Program-made: the position numbers and the translations under genes
Part shown: piece after piece, positions 1 through 9,884 of the stretch
Layout of the letters: each line of letters starts with the position of its first letter
Numbering within the stretch: position 1 is the stretch's first letter
Source of the DNA: an uncultured Bacteroidota bacterium
Lineage (GTDB): Bacteria > Bacteroidota > Bacteroidia > Flavobacteriales > Flavobacteriaceae
Direction of reading: 5' to 3'
NCBI GenBank assembly: GCA_902609185.1
Contig: CACLQX010000005.1
Coordinates: 1 to 37,874, forward strand
DNA: 37,874 nucleotides
Notes under the pieces: model-generated
What the model was told of the DNA's origin: nothing
What the model saw: only the letters and a program-made list of their open reading frames with translations
Databases searched by the model: none

Positions 1-19
1 TGTAAAAAACCATGACATT

Positions 20-51
20 TTGGCAATTTAGTTTTATTGGCAGTAAATTTG
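20..51 (+). promoter_or_regulatory. Candidate Bacteroidota-type promoter for grpE-dnaJ: TTG (20-22), N21, TAAATTTG (44-51)
   Basis: Matches TTG / TAnnTTTG consensus; -7 box ends 13 nt before the grpE ATG at 65. Confidence 0.5.
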
Positions 52-64
52 AATAAATTTTAAC

Positions 65-559
65 ATGCCTGAAAAAAACAAAAAAACTGTACCCAAAAAA
101 CCAACTCTAAAGGATCAAATTAAATCGTTAAATAATGATATTGAATCTGAAAAAGACAAGTATTTAAGACTATTTGCCGAGTTTGAAAATTTTAGAAAAA
201 GAACTTCTAAAGAGAGAATTGAATTATTTAAAACTGCATCAAAAGAGCTAATGTCAGCATTATTACCAGTACTGGATGATATGGATAGAGCATTAAAAGA
301 GTTTGAGAAAGACAATAATGTTGATTATACCGGTTTCAAATTAATACATAACAAGTTTTACGACACCCTAGTAAGTAATGGTTTATCAAAAATTGACGTT
401 AGTGCAGGAACAATATTTGATGCTGAAAAACACGAAGCTATTACTCAAATTAAAGCTCCCTCTAAAAAAATGGTTGGTAAAATAATTGATGTGGTCGAAA
501 ATGGTTATTTAATTGGCGATAAAATTTTAAGATATCCTAAGGTTGTAGTTGGAAATTAA
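65..559 (+). CDS. grpE: Nucleotide exchange factor GrpE
   Basis: ORF 164 aa; GrpE pattern ([55 protein letters not shown]); followed by dnaJ. Confidence 0.95.
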   Translation: MPEKNKKTVPKKPTLKDQIKSLNNDIESEKDKYLRLFAEFENFRKRTSKERIELFKTASKELMSALLPVLDDMDRALKEFEKDNNVDYTGFKLIHNKFYDTLVSNGLSKIDVSAGTIFDAEKHEAITQIKAPSKKMVGKIIDVVENGYLIGDKILRYPKVVVGN

Positions 560-561
560 AA

Positions 562-1665
562 ATGAAGGAGGATTATTATAAAATATTAGGTTTAGATAAA
601 AACGCTACTGACTCTGAAATTAAGAAAGCGTACAGAAAATGTGCTATTAAATATCATCCTGATAAAAATCCAGGAGATAAAAAAGCTGAAGAAAAATTTA
701 AAGAAGCTGCAGAAGCCTATGAGGTATTAGGAAATCCCGAAAAGAAATCAAAATATGATCAATTTGGACATTCAGCCTTTCAAGGTGGAGGTTTTGGTGC
801 TGGTGGTATGGATATGGAAGATATTTTTAGTCAATTTGGGGATATATTTGGAAGTGCTTTTGGTGGTTTTGGTGGTTTTGGTGGTTCATCTAGATCTAGA
901 ACCAGTAAAGGAACTAACCTTAGGATTAAAGTTTCTTTAACAATTGACGAAATAGCAAATGGCACAAATAAAAAAATCAAGGTAAAAAGGAAAGTTCAAG
1001 CTCCAGGACTAGAATATTCTACCTGCCATGTTTGCAATGGTACGGGTCAGGTTACTAAAATAACCAATACAATATTAGGAAGAATGCAATCTACTTCAAT
1101 TTGCAACAATTGCGCTGGAAGTGGAAAGATTGTTACAAAAAAACCACCTGGAAGTGACGCAAATGGTCAAATTTTAGTAGAGGAAACAGTTGATGTTAAA
1201 ATTCCAGCAGGGGTAGAGGATGGAATGCAGTTGAGAGTATCAGGAAAAGGAAATGATCCAGTTTCTGATGGAATTAGTGGAGATCTTTTAATATTAATTG
1301 ATGAAAAAGAAGACTCCAATTTAAAAAGAGAAGGAAACAACCTTCACTATGATTTATATATAAGTATATCTGATGCAGTTCTTGGCGCAAGTAAGGAAAT
1401 TGATGTTGTTGGAGGAAAAGTTAGGATCAAGCTAGAACCTGGTTTACAATCTGGAAAAATTTTGAGACTGAAAAATAAAGGACTAAAAGCTCTGAATGGA
1501 CCCGTTGGTGATTTATTGGTTCATGTTAATGTTTGGACCCCAAAAACAATGAATAAGCAACAAAAAGAATTTTTTGAACAAATGAAAGATAGTGAACATT
1601 TCAAGCCAAACCCCGATAAAAATCAAAAATCCTTTTTTGATAAAGTGAAAGATATGTTTTCTTAA
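562..1665 (+). CDS. dnaJ: Chaperone DnaJ, with only two of the four CxxCxGxG zinc motifs
   Basis: J domain with HPD ([27 protein letters not shown]), G/F region, CHVCNGTG and CNNCAGSG, C-terminal substrate-binding domain. Confidence 0.95.
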   Translation: MKEDYYKILGLDKNATDSEIKKAYRKCAIKYHPDKNPGDKKAEEKFKEAAEAYEVLGNPEKKSKYDQFGHSAFQGGGFGAGGMDMEDIFSQFGDIFGSAFGGFGGFGGSSRSRTSKGTNLRIKVSLTIDEIANGTNKKIKVKRKVQAPGLEYSTCHVCNGTGQVTKITNTILGRMQSTSICNNCAGSGKIVTKKPPGSDANGQILVEETVDVKIPAGVEDGMQLRVSGKGNDPVSDGISGDLLILIDEKEDSNLKREGNNLHYDLYISISDAVLGASKEIDVVGGKVRIKLEPGLQSGKILRLKNKGLKALNGPVGDLLVHVNVWTPKTMNKQQKEFFEQMKDSEHFKPNPDKNQKSFFDKVKDMFS

Positions 1666-1682
1666 GTTTGTAAAAAAAAACA

Positions 1683-2849
1683 ATGCCAAATATATTAATT
1701 GTAGAGGACGAGGAAGCTATTCGAAGAGTACTAAAAAAAGTACTTACTGAAGATGATAATAAAAATAAAATTATTGAGGCATCTGATGGTGTAGAAGCAA
1801 TAAATAAAATTAAATCAGAAAATCTTGAACTTGTAATCTGTGATATTAAAATGCCAAAAAAAGATGGCATTGATGTTTTAAATTTTCTAAAAACGTTTGA
1901 TGATAAAATCCCAATAATTATGATTTCCGGTCACGGTGATTTAAAGACCGCAGTTATGGCCATGAGAAAAGGTGCATTTGATTTTATTGAAAAACCACCA
2001 GATTTGAATAGTTTACTATCCTCAGTTAGAGAATCTTTAAAAAATAAAGTTCAGCTAAAAAAGAAGTCAAATAAGCAATCCAATCAAACTAAATATGATA
2101 TTGTTGGTGAATCAAAAAAAATATTAGAGTTAAAACAAATAATTGAAAAAATCTCTCCGACCAATGCAAGAGTAATGATTTTAGGTCCAAATGGCTCTGG
2201 AAAGGAACTTGTTGCAAGACAAATTCATAATAATAGTCTTAGATCTGATGGACCATTCATAGAAGTAAATTGTGCTGCCATACCATCTGAACTGATTGAA
2301 AGTGAATTATTCGGTCATCTAAAAGGATCTTTTACCTCTGCCCATAAGGATAGAGTTGGCAAGTTTGAGGCTGCAAATAATGGAACAATTTTCTTGGACG
2401 AAATAGGTGATATGAGTTTATCGGCCCAATCAAAAGTATTAAGAGCGATTCAAGAAAGTAAAATTCAAAAAGTTGGTAGTGAAAAAGATATTTTTGTAGA
2501 CTCCAGAATTATCGCAGCAACAAATAAGGATTTAAAAACACTAATCAAAGAAAACAAGTTCAGAGAAGACTTGTATCACAGAATAGCTGTTATAGAGCTC
2601 AATGTACCAAAATTAGATGACAGAAAGGATGATATAATTCTTTTAGTTGATCACTTTTTAGAGCAATTATCCAACGCCAACGATAGCGGAATTTTCACCA
2701 TGGATTCCAAGGCAGTTAAACAACTAACTACTTTTTCATGGAAAGGTAACGTTAGAGAACTTAGAAATGTGATAGAAAGACTGACTATTTTATCAGAAAA
2801 TAATAATATTAATTCTGATGATGTAAAGAAATTTTCTGGAAAATTATAA
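1683..2849 (+). CDS. NtrC/AtoC-like response regulator: REC + sigma-54-interaction AAA+ domain, no C-terminal Fis-type HTH
   Basis: REC (ILIVEDEEAIRRVL, CDIKMPKKDG), Walker A GPNGSGKE, GTIFLDEIGDMS, NVRELRNVIERL; protein ends shortly after the AAA+ lid. Confidence 0.9.
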   Translation: MPNILIVEDEEAIRRVLKKVLTEDDNKNKIIEASDGVEAINKIKSENLELVICDIKMPKKDGIDVLNFLKTFDDKIPIIMISGHGDLKTAVMAMRKGAFDFIEKPPDLNSLLSSVRESLKNKVQLKKKSNKQSNQTKYDIVGESKKILELKQIIEKISPTNARVMILGPNGSGKELVARQIHNNSLRSDGPFIEVNCAAIPSELIESELFGHLKGSFTSAHKDRVGKFEAANNGTIFLDEIGDMSLSAQSKVLRAIQESKIQKVGSEKDIFVDSRIIAATNKDLKTLIKENKFREDLYHRIAVIELNVPKLDDRKDDIILLVDHFLEQLSNANDSGIFTMDSKAVKQLTTFSWKGNVRELRNVIERLTILSENNNINSDDVKKFSGKL

Positions 2850-4216
2850 TGAGATTTACATTAATTTTTCTTTTTACTCTGACGCTTTCTTCACAATCCG
2901 ATGAAAAAGTAATTTCATCAATTTTTTCGAAAGCTTTGACTGAAAGTAAATCATATAATTGGTTGGATCACTTATCAAATCAGATTGGAGGAAGGCTTTC
3001 TGGATCACTCGAGGCTCAAAAAGCAGTTGAGTGGTCTAAAGATGAACTTGATAAACTAGGTTTTGATGATGTTTATTTACAACCTGTAATGGTTCCAACA
3101 TGGATTCGCGGTCCAAAAGAATTTGCATTAATTGAAACCGAACCTGGAATTACTTTTAATGTTAATATTACTGCCCTAGGCGGTTCAGTTGCAACCCCAT
3201 CAGTTGGTTTAAAAGCAAATGTTATTGAGTTAACAAGTCTTGAAGAACTTAAGGTGCTAGGAAAAGAAAAAATTGATGGTAAAATTGTTTTTTTTAACAG
3301 ACCCATGGATCCAACATACATAAGCACTTTTACAGCATACGGTAAAGCTGTTGATCAAAGAGCTCTTGGTGCATTAGAAGCATCAAAATATGGTGCAATT
3401 GGTGTAATTGTAAGATCAATGACCTTGAGGGTTGATGACTTTCCTCACACAGGTGGTTTAACCTATGGCAATTTACCAAAGAGTAAAAGAATACCAGCTG
3501 CTGCAATCAGTACCCAAGGAGCCAATAAATTAAGTGATCTACTTAAAATAAAACCTAACTTAAAATTTCTTTTTAGACAACAGTGTAAAACCATCAGAGA
3601 TTCTCAATCTTATAATGTAATTGCTGAAATCAAAGGTTCTGAGTACCCGAACGAAGTTATTTTGATTGGAGGTCACCTAGATTCTTGGGATATTGGTGAT
3701 GGAGCTCATGATGACGGTGCAGGGGTTGTTCACTCAATGGATTTACTTAACATTTTTAATAAAATTTCTTACAAACCAAAGAGAACAATAAGAGTTGTTT
3801 TATTTATGAATGAAGAAAATGGAGGAAGAGGTTCAAACAAGTATAAAGAGGTAGCTGACCGAGATGGAGTTAATCATATATTTGCGATTGAATCTGATGC
3901 CGGAGGTTTTAGACCTCTTGGTTTTTCTTTTACTTGCAGTGACAGTAATTTTTTGAAGATTTTAGAGTGGAAAAAACTTTTTGCACCATATTTTGTTAAT
4001 GTTTTCATCAAAGGTGGTAGTGGTGCAGACATATCCAATCTAAGAAAACCAGACAATATTTTGGCAGGTTTGAGGCCAAATTCTCAAAAGTATTTTGATT
4101 ATCATCACACTCAAATTGATACTTTTGAAAATGTTAACAAAAGAGAATTAGAATTGGGTTCAGCAGCTGTAGCCTCGCTTGTTTATTTATTTGATAAATA
4201 CGGCATTCGGAATTAA
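2849..4216 (+). CDS. M28 family metallopeptidase with predicted signal peptide
   Basis: Signal-like N-terminus; GGHLDSWDIGDGAHDDGAGVV and FMNEENGGRGS typical of M28; start overlaps upstream stop (TAATG). Confidence 0.88.
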   Translation: MRFTLIFLFTLTLSSQSDEKVISSIFSKALTESKSYNWLDHLSNQIGGRLSGSLEAQKAVEWSKDELDKLGFDDVYLQPVMVPTWIRGPKEFALIETEPGITFNVNITALGGSVATPSVGLKANVIELTSLEELKVLGKEKIDGKIVFFNRPMDPTYISTFTAYGKAVDQRALGALEASKYGAIGVIVRSMTLRVDDFPHTGGLTYGNLPKSKRIPAAAISTQGANKLSDLLKIKPNLKFLFRQQCKTIRDSQSYNVIAEIKGSEYPNEVILIGGHLDSWDIGDGAHDDGAGVVHSMDLLNIFNKISYKPKRTIRVVLFMNEENGGRGSNKYKEVADRDGVNHIFAIESDAGGFRPLGFSFTCSDSNFLKILEWKKLFAPYFVNVFIKGGSGADISNLRKPDNILAGLRPNSQKYFDYHHTQIDTFENVNKRELELGSAAVASLVYLFDKYGIRN

Positions 4217-4803
4217 TGTTCGATAAATTAAAAAGCCTGGATTTAGACTTGTTAATCTTTCTTAACAATTTAGGAAGTGAACAGTTTGATTTTTTATGGC
4301 TCATAATAACAAACAAATACACTTGGATACCACTTTATATCTTTTTAATATATCTACACCTAAATTCCATAAGGTTAAAAATTAGATCAATTTTTTTATT
4401 TTTCTTTGTTATTGGACTATTGATTTTATTTACAGATCAGTCTAGTAATTTATCTAAGTATTTTTTTGAAATTTTACGTCCTTGTAATGATGAATCTGTC
4501 TCAGGACTTATCAGAGTGGTTAAGACGGGTTGCGGAGGTTTATATGGGTTTTTCTCAGCTCACGCAGCAAATTCTTTTGCTATAGCAACATTCTTTTATC
4601 TCATACTCAATAAGTACAACAGAATTGGAAATTTTCTTTTCTTATGGGCAACAGTAGTTTCTTACAGCAGGGTTTACTGTGGTGTCCATTTCCCCTCAGA
4701 TATTGTGATTGGTGGCACATATGGATTAATTGCAGGATACATGGCTTATATTTTTTATCAAAATCTGATGAAGAATCAGTCTTTTTTTAGGAAATCAGAG
4801 TAA
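4216..4803 (+). CDS. PAP2-family membrane phosphatase
   Basis: Hydrophobic; GFFSAHAANSFAIATF and SRVYCGVHFPSDIVIGGTYG match PAP2 signatures; start overlaps upstream stop. Confidence 0.88.
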   Translation: MFDKLKSLDLDLLIFLNNLGSEQFDFLWLIITNKYTWIPLYIFLIYLHLNSIRLKIRSIFLFFFVIGLLILFTDQSSNLSKYFFEILRPCNDESVSGLIRVVKTGCGGLYGFFSAHAANSFAIATFFYLILNKYNRIGNFLFLWATVVSYSRVYCGVHFPSDIVIGGTYGLIAGYMAYIFYQNLMKNQSFFRKSE

Positions 4804-5369
4804 TTAGATTTAAATTTTTCAATTCTAGGGACTGATACATTCCATATGTAAGGATTATTTGGGTTTTTTATTTTGTAATCTTGATGATAACTTTCTGCCA
4901 AATAAAATATTTCAAAATTCTTAACCTCTGTGACAATTAGGTCATACATTTTATTGTCCAGTAATCTTTTGATTTCTTTTTCAATTATAATCTTTTCTTC
5001 ATTAGTCTCGTAAAAAGCAATAGATCTGTAGTGAGGCCCAATATCTGGCCCTTGTTTGTTTAGAGTTGTTGGATCATGTGAGGCAAAAAAGATTTCTACG
5101 AGTTTTGAAAAACTTATTTGATTAGGGTTATAGGATACTTTTATACTTTCTGCATGACCTGTTTTTCCAGTAAGAACTTGTCTATATGATGGGTTTTTCA
5201 GCCAACCGCCAGAGTATCCTGAAACGACATCATTAACACCCTCTAAGCTCTCATATATAGATTCTACACACCAAAAACAACCAGATGCAAAATATGCATT
5301 CTTTAGTTCAGTTTGTCCGTAAGAAATTGAAAGAAAGAAAAATATTAAAAATCGGACTTTAAACTTCAT
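4776..5369 (-). CDS. msrA: Peptide-methionine (S)-S-oxide reductase MsrA with N-terminal signal sequence
   Basis: GCFWCVESIYESLEGVNDVVSGYSGG, TGHAESIKVSYNP; N-terminus MKFKVRFLIFFFLSISYGQ. Confidence 0.93.
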   Translation of the reverse strand: MKFKVRFLIFFFLSISYGQTELKNAYFASGCFWCVESIYESLEGVNDVVSGYSGGWLKNPSYRQVLTGKTGHAESIKVSYNPNQISFSKLVEIFFASHDPTTLNKQGPDIGPHYRSIAFYETNEEKIIIEKEIKRLLDNKMYDLIVTEVKNFEIFYLAESYHQDYKIKNPNNPYIWNVSVPRIEKFKSNYSDFLKKD

Positions 5370-6474
5370 TTATTATACTTATTATTTTTCTTGAGTAATT
5401 GACCCAGGAGAATTTGTTTTTAAGCTGCTTAAGATTTTCAAAATTAAAATTTTTATCATTTAAAGCGTAATTGATAACTTTACTCATGCTTTTAACATTA
5501 GCTTCACAAATATATCCATTTCTAGAATTTATAACTTCTCCTATTCCACCAACTCCAGTGGTTACAATTTTCTTTTCAAATCCTATAGAAAGAGCAGTAA
5601 CGCCACTTTGAGATGAAGTTTTGTTAGGCTGAATAACCAAGTCTGCAATTGAAAACCAATGATTAATAATATTTCCCTCCACATACTCATCAAAAATTTT
5701 AATATTTTTTTCAATCCCTAGCGTCTTAATTTGACTTAAATGTTTTTTCTTATCACAATAAAATTCACCAACAATCAGTAATATCAACTTTTGATTTTTT
5801 TTTATTAGTTCAGCCATTGACTCGATTAAAAGGTCAAGACCCTTGTAGTCTCTCACCAAACCAAAATGTAATATATATCGATAATTTGAATCTAATTTTA
5901 AAATTTTTATAGACTCATCTCTATTAACTAGCTTATTATTTTTAATTGGGTGGTATAATTGTTTAATCGCTAAACTATTTGAACAAATTTTTTTTAATGA
6001 ATTGGTTGAGTTTTTTGACAGAGTAATTGCAATATCAAGAGAATTTAGATAAAACTTTAACATAGAGTAATCTAAGGGGAATCTCTCGTGTGGAAGAACA
6101 TTATGAATTATACCAACTTTTTTTATAGATTTTTTACTAAATCTATTTATAATCCCAAAAAGAAATGATACCACAGGGTTCCAGTGTGTAGTGATAATTG
6201 TATCGATCTCTTTTTCATTAATTATTCTAATAACTTTTTTATAATCAAATGGATTATAAATATTAAAGTTTTGAAAATTTTTATAAGCAGTTCTTGATTT
6301 TGTAAACTGTGATTTTCCAGGAAAAAGAAAGTTTGGGTAATTTTTTTTTAGTGATATAACGAAAACATTACATAAATCTTTTAGATTTTTATACGATATG
6401 TAATTAAATTCTGAAATACCGCCTCTTAGTGGTGGGTGAGGACCAATAATTAAAATTCTTTTATTGTTCTTCAA
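5359..6474 (-). CDS. GT4-like glycosyltransferase
   Basis: N-terminal GPHPPLRGGISEFNY; LHFGLVRDYKGLDLLIESM; SSQSGVTALSIGFEKKIVTTGVGGIGEVI. Confidence 0.82.
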   Translation of the reverse strand: MKNNKRILIIGPHPPLRGGISEFNYISYKNLKDLCNVFVISLKKNYPNFLFPGKSQFTKSRTAYKNFQNFNIYNPFDYKKVIRIINEKEIDTIITTHWNPVVSFLFGIINRFSKKSIKKVGIIHNVLPHERFPLDYSMLKFYLNSLDIAITLSKNSTNSLKKICSNSLAIKQLYHPIKNNKLVNRDESIKILKLDSNYRYILHFGLVRDYKGLDLLIESMAELIKKNQKLILLIVGEFYCDKKKHLSQIKTLGIEKNIKIFDEYVEGNIINHWFSIADLVIQPNKTSSQSGVTALSIGFEKKIVTTGVGGIGEVINSRNGYICEANVKSMSKVINYALNDKNFNFENLKQLKNKFSWVNYSRKIISIINEV

Positions 6475-9400
6475 CTATAATCCAGTTTCCGGAGTTAATA
6501 AGGTTTTGAGCTTGTTTAAACTTTAGTTCTTTTTTTTCACCGCTTTGCATATTTCTAACAGTTACCCTTTCATTTCTTCCTATTTTTCTCTTTTCTCGAG
6601 TTATTGTTTCAACCATATTATTTTTTTGAGAAACATTGCCACCAATATCTCTGTTTCGTCTGGCTAGCTCATCACTATTTAATACTTCCTCTTTTGAGGT
6701 TTTATAAGCTTGTTGTCTTCTTGTCTGTCTATCTTCTTTAATTTCATTTGGATCTCTACTAGGTAAGTCAGCCTTCATTAAAAATGTTAATATATCCTTA
6801 TTTAAATTATCAATCATTGAGAAAAAAAGCTCTTTTGCCTCAAACTTATAGATAAGAAGTGGATCTTTTTGCTCATGAACAGCCAATTGAACTGATTGTC
6901 TAAGTTCATCCATCTTTCTGAGGTGGGTTTTCCATGTTTCATCAATAATAGCCAACGATATATTTTTTTCGAAATCATCAATTAACTTCTTTCCTTTTGA
7001 ATCATAAGCACTTTTTAAATTAGTTACAATATTCATTGTTTTCTTACCATCAGTAAATGGGACAACAATTCTCTCATATCTATTTTTAGGGTTTTCATGT
7101 ACATTTTTAATTATTGGAAAAACCTTATCTATATTTTCTAGATTTTTTCTTTCATAATTTTCTAATATACTTTTGTATAGTCCGTTAACTAGCTTAATCT
7201 CATCCTGTGATTCAAAGTCCTTTTTACTTATCGAGGATGTAATTCCAAAACATCTTATCAAATTGAATTCAAAGTCCTTGAAATCATTTTTATTTTTTGC
7301 ATCTAAGTAAATACTTTCAGCACTTTCAAAAATCATATTTGCAACATCAACTTTTAACCTATTTACATCTAAAGCATTCTTCCTCTTTTTGTATATCACT
7401 TCTCTTTGCATATTCATTACATCATCATATTCAAGAAGTCTTTTTCTTATGCCAAAGTTGTTTTCTTCAACTTTTTTTTGTGCTCTCTCGATCACAGAGT
7501 TCATCATCGAATGTTCAAGTACATCACCTTCTTTGTGACCCATTCTATCCATCATTTTCGAAACTCTTTCAGTTCCAAACAACCTCATTAAATTATCTTC
7601 TAGTGACACAAAAAATTGAGTACTCCCCGGATCACCTTGTCTACCGGATCTTCCTCTTAACTGTCTGTCGACTCTTCTAGAATCATGTCTTTCAGTTCCG
7701 ATTATTGCTAATCCACCCTTATTTTTTATGTTATCTGAAATTTTAATATCTGTTCCACGTCCAGCCATATTAGTTGCTATAGTAACTATACCACTTTTTC
7801 CTGCCTCTGCCACTATATCAGCTTCTTTCTTATGTAATTTTGCATTTAGTACATTGTGATGAATTTTTTTTCTTGTTAGCATTCTAGAGAGTAATTCAGA
7901 AATTTCAACTGATGTTGTACCAATAAGAACTGGTCTCCCAGAATTTGACAATTCTGCAACACAATCTATTACGGCGTTGTATTTCTCTCTTTTTGTTTTG
8001 TATACTAGGTCGTTTCTGTCATCACGAATTACAGGTTTGTTTGTAGGAATTTCAGTAACTTCAAGTTTATATATATCCCAAAATTCACCTTCTTCTGTAA
8101 CTGCTGTTCCTGTCATACCTGACAACTTTCTGTACATTCTAAAGTAGTTTTGTAAAGTTATTGTGGCAAATGTTTGGGTAGCATCCTCAATTTTTACATT
8201 TTCTTTAGCCTCAATTGCTTGGTGCAATCCGTCTGAATATCTTCTTCCTTCCATTATCCTACCAGTTTGCTCATCAACAATCATTACTTTGTTGTTCATC
8301 AAAACATATTCAATATCCTTTTCAAACAAAGTATATGCTTTCAGCAGCTGATTCATAGTGTGAATTCTTTCACTTTTTTCATTAAAATCATTAAAAATTT
8401 TGTCTTTTTTCTCTGCTTCCTTCTCACTTGAGTAATTTTCATTTTCAATGTTTGCAATCTCGGAAGATAAATCAGGAAGAATAAAAAAATTAGAGTCATT
8501 TATATTATCAGATAAATGATCTATCCCCTTGTCTGTCAACTCTATTTGATTGTTTTTTTCATCAATTGTAAAATATAAATCTGCATCAATCTTTGGCATT
8601 TCCCTATTATTATCTTGCATGTAAAAGTTTTCTGTTTTAAGAAGAGTTTGTTTTACTCCCTCCTCACTCAAAAACTTTATAAGGGCTTTGCTTTTTGGTA
8701 GACCTCGGTAAGCTTGTAAAAGTTTAAATCCTCCATTTTCATTATCTCCTGACATTATAAGTTTTTTTGAATCTGATAAGATTTTAGTAACAAGCTGTTT
8801 TTGAGTTTGGACTATGGAAGAAATTTTGGGTTTTAATATTTCAAATTCGTGATTGTTTCCTTTTGGGACAGGTCCAGAAATAATTAGTGGAGTTCTAGCA
8901 TCATCAATTAATACAGAATCTACTTCATCTACTATAGCGTAACTATGTTTTCTCTGAACTCGATCCACATCTCTGTTTGCCATATTATCACGCAAATAAT
9001 CGAATCCAAATTCATTATTTGTTCCATATGTTATATCAGCCAAATAAGCATTTTTTCTTTCAATTGAGTGAGGTTTATATTTATCAATACAATCGATTTT
9101 AAATCCATGAAACTCAAAGATTGGTGCCATCCAAGTGCAATCTCTTTTTGCTAGGTAGTCATTTACTGTAACCAAGTGAACACCATTTCCTGTGAGTGCA
9201 TTTAAAAATACAGGTAATGTAGCAACAAGTGTTTTACCTTCACCAGTTTGCATCTCTGCTATTTTTCCTTTATGAAGTGCAATTCCCCCAATCAATTGAA
9301 CATCATAATGGACCATATCCCAAATAATTTCTTTTCCAGCAGCGTCCCATGTGTTACTCCAAATTGCTTTATCATTTTTAATTGAAACATAATTTTTGGT

Positions 9401-9826
9401 ATTAGCATACTCAGCGTCCATATCTGAGCATAAAACTTCAATATATTTGTTTGAAGCAAATCTTTTTGCAGTTTCTTTGACAAGGGCAAAGGCAGTGGGT
9501 AAGATTTTATCTAACAATAAATCTAACTGATCGAGGTATTCACCTTCAATCTTATCAATTTTATTGTAATTTTTTTCATTTTCATCAATGTTGGTTGATT
9601 TTGAAATTATTTTTTTTATTTCATCAATTTTACTTTGGAATGGTTTTTTTAAATCTGTAATTTGTTTTTTTAAATCAGTTTTTACTGATCTAAGCTGATC
9701 ATTATTAAGTTTTTCTAAATCAAATCCTTTATCATGAATTTTCTTAACAATGGGTTCTGCTTCCCTTAAATCTTTCTTGGACTTATTGGGAATAAATACT
9801 TTAAGAATAGAATTTAATAAGCTCAT
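6461..9826 (-). CDS. secA: Preprotein translocase ATPase SecA (1121 aa, long Bacteroidota-type)
   Basis: GGIALHKGKIAEMQTGEGKTLVATLP, VNDYLAKRD, FDYLRDNM, VDEVDSVLIDDARTPLIISGP, GRGTDIK, RQLRGRSGRQGDPGSTQFFVSLED. Confidence 0.98.
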   Translation of the reverse strand: MSLLNSILKVFIPNKSKKDLREAEPIVKKIHDKGFDLEKLNNDQLRSVKTDLKKQITDLKKPFQSKIDEIKKIISKSTNIDENEKNYNKIDKIEGEYLDQLDLLLDKILPTAFALVKETAKRFASNKYIEVLCSDMDAEYANTKNYVSIKNDKAIWSNTWDAAGKEIIWDMVHYDVQLIGGIALHKGKIAEMQTGEGKTLVATLPVFLNALTGNGVHLVTVNDYLAKRDCTWMAPIFEFHGFKIDCIDKYKPHSIERKNAYLADITYGTNNEFGFDYLRDNMANRDVDRVQRKHSYAIVDEVDSVLIDDARTPLIISGPVPKGNNHEFEILKPKISSIVQTQKQLVTKILSDSKKLIMSGDNENGGFKLLQAYRGLPKSKALIKFLSEEGVKQTLLKTENFYMQDNNREMPKIDADLYFTIDEKNNQIELTDKGIDHLSDNINDSNFFILPDLSSEIANIENENYSSEKEAEKKDKIFNDFNEKSERIHTMNQLLKAYTLFEKDIEYVLMNNKVMIVDEQTGRIMEGRRYSDGLHQAIEAKENVKIEDATQTFATITLQNYFRMYRKLSGMTGTAVTEEGEFWDIYKLEVTEIPTNKPVIRDDRNDLVYKTKREKYNAVIDCVAELSNSGRPVLIGTTSVEISELLSRMLTRKKIHHNVLNAKLHKKEADIVAEAGKSGIVTIATNMAGRGTDIKISDNIKNKGGLAIIGTERHDSRRVDRQLRGRSGRQGDPGSTQFFVSLEDNLMRLFGTERVSKMMDRMGHKEGDVLEHSMMNSVIERAQKKVEENNFGIRKRLLEYDDVMNMQREVIYKKRKNALDVNRLKVDVANMIFESAESIYLDAKNKNDFKDFEFNLIRCFGITSSISKKDFESQDEIKLVNGLYKSILENYERKNLENIDKVFPIIKNVHENPKNRYERIVVPFTDGKKTMNIVTNLKSAYDSKGKKLIDDFEKNISLAIIDETWKTHLRKMDELRQSVQLAVHEQKDPLLIYKFEAKELFFSMIDNLNKDILTFLMKADLPSRDPNEIKEDRQTRRQQAYKTSKEEVLNSDELARRNRDIGGNVSQKNNMVETITREKRKIGRNERVTVRNMQSGEKKELKFKQAQNLINSGNWIIVEEQ

Positions 9827-9884
9827 CAGTTATTGATGATAAATTTAATGAAAAAACGATTGCTAAGTAATTGATTTTTGGAAA

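Noticed and set aside
38-52. Sigma-54-like site TGGCAG-N5-TTGA upstream of grpE
   Set aside because: Lacks the key -12 GC (GA instead) and overlaps a better TTG-N21-TAAATTTG housekeeping promoter match
1601-1870. Minus-strand ORF across the dnaJ/response regulator junction
   Set aside because: Ser/Phe/Leu-rich shadow of two well-supported plus-strand genes
7297-7680. 127-aa plus-strand ORF opposite secA (also 7406-7591 and 8163-8351)
   Set aside because: Low-complexity Ser/His/Phe-rich antisense shadow of the well-supported secA frame; no recognisable domain
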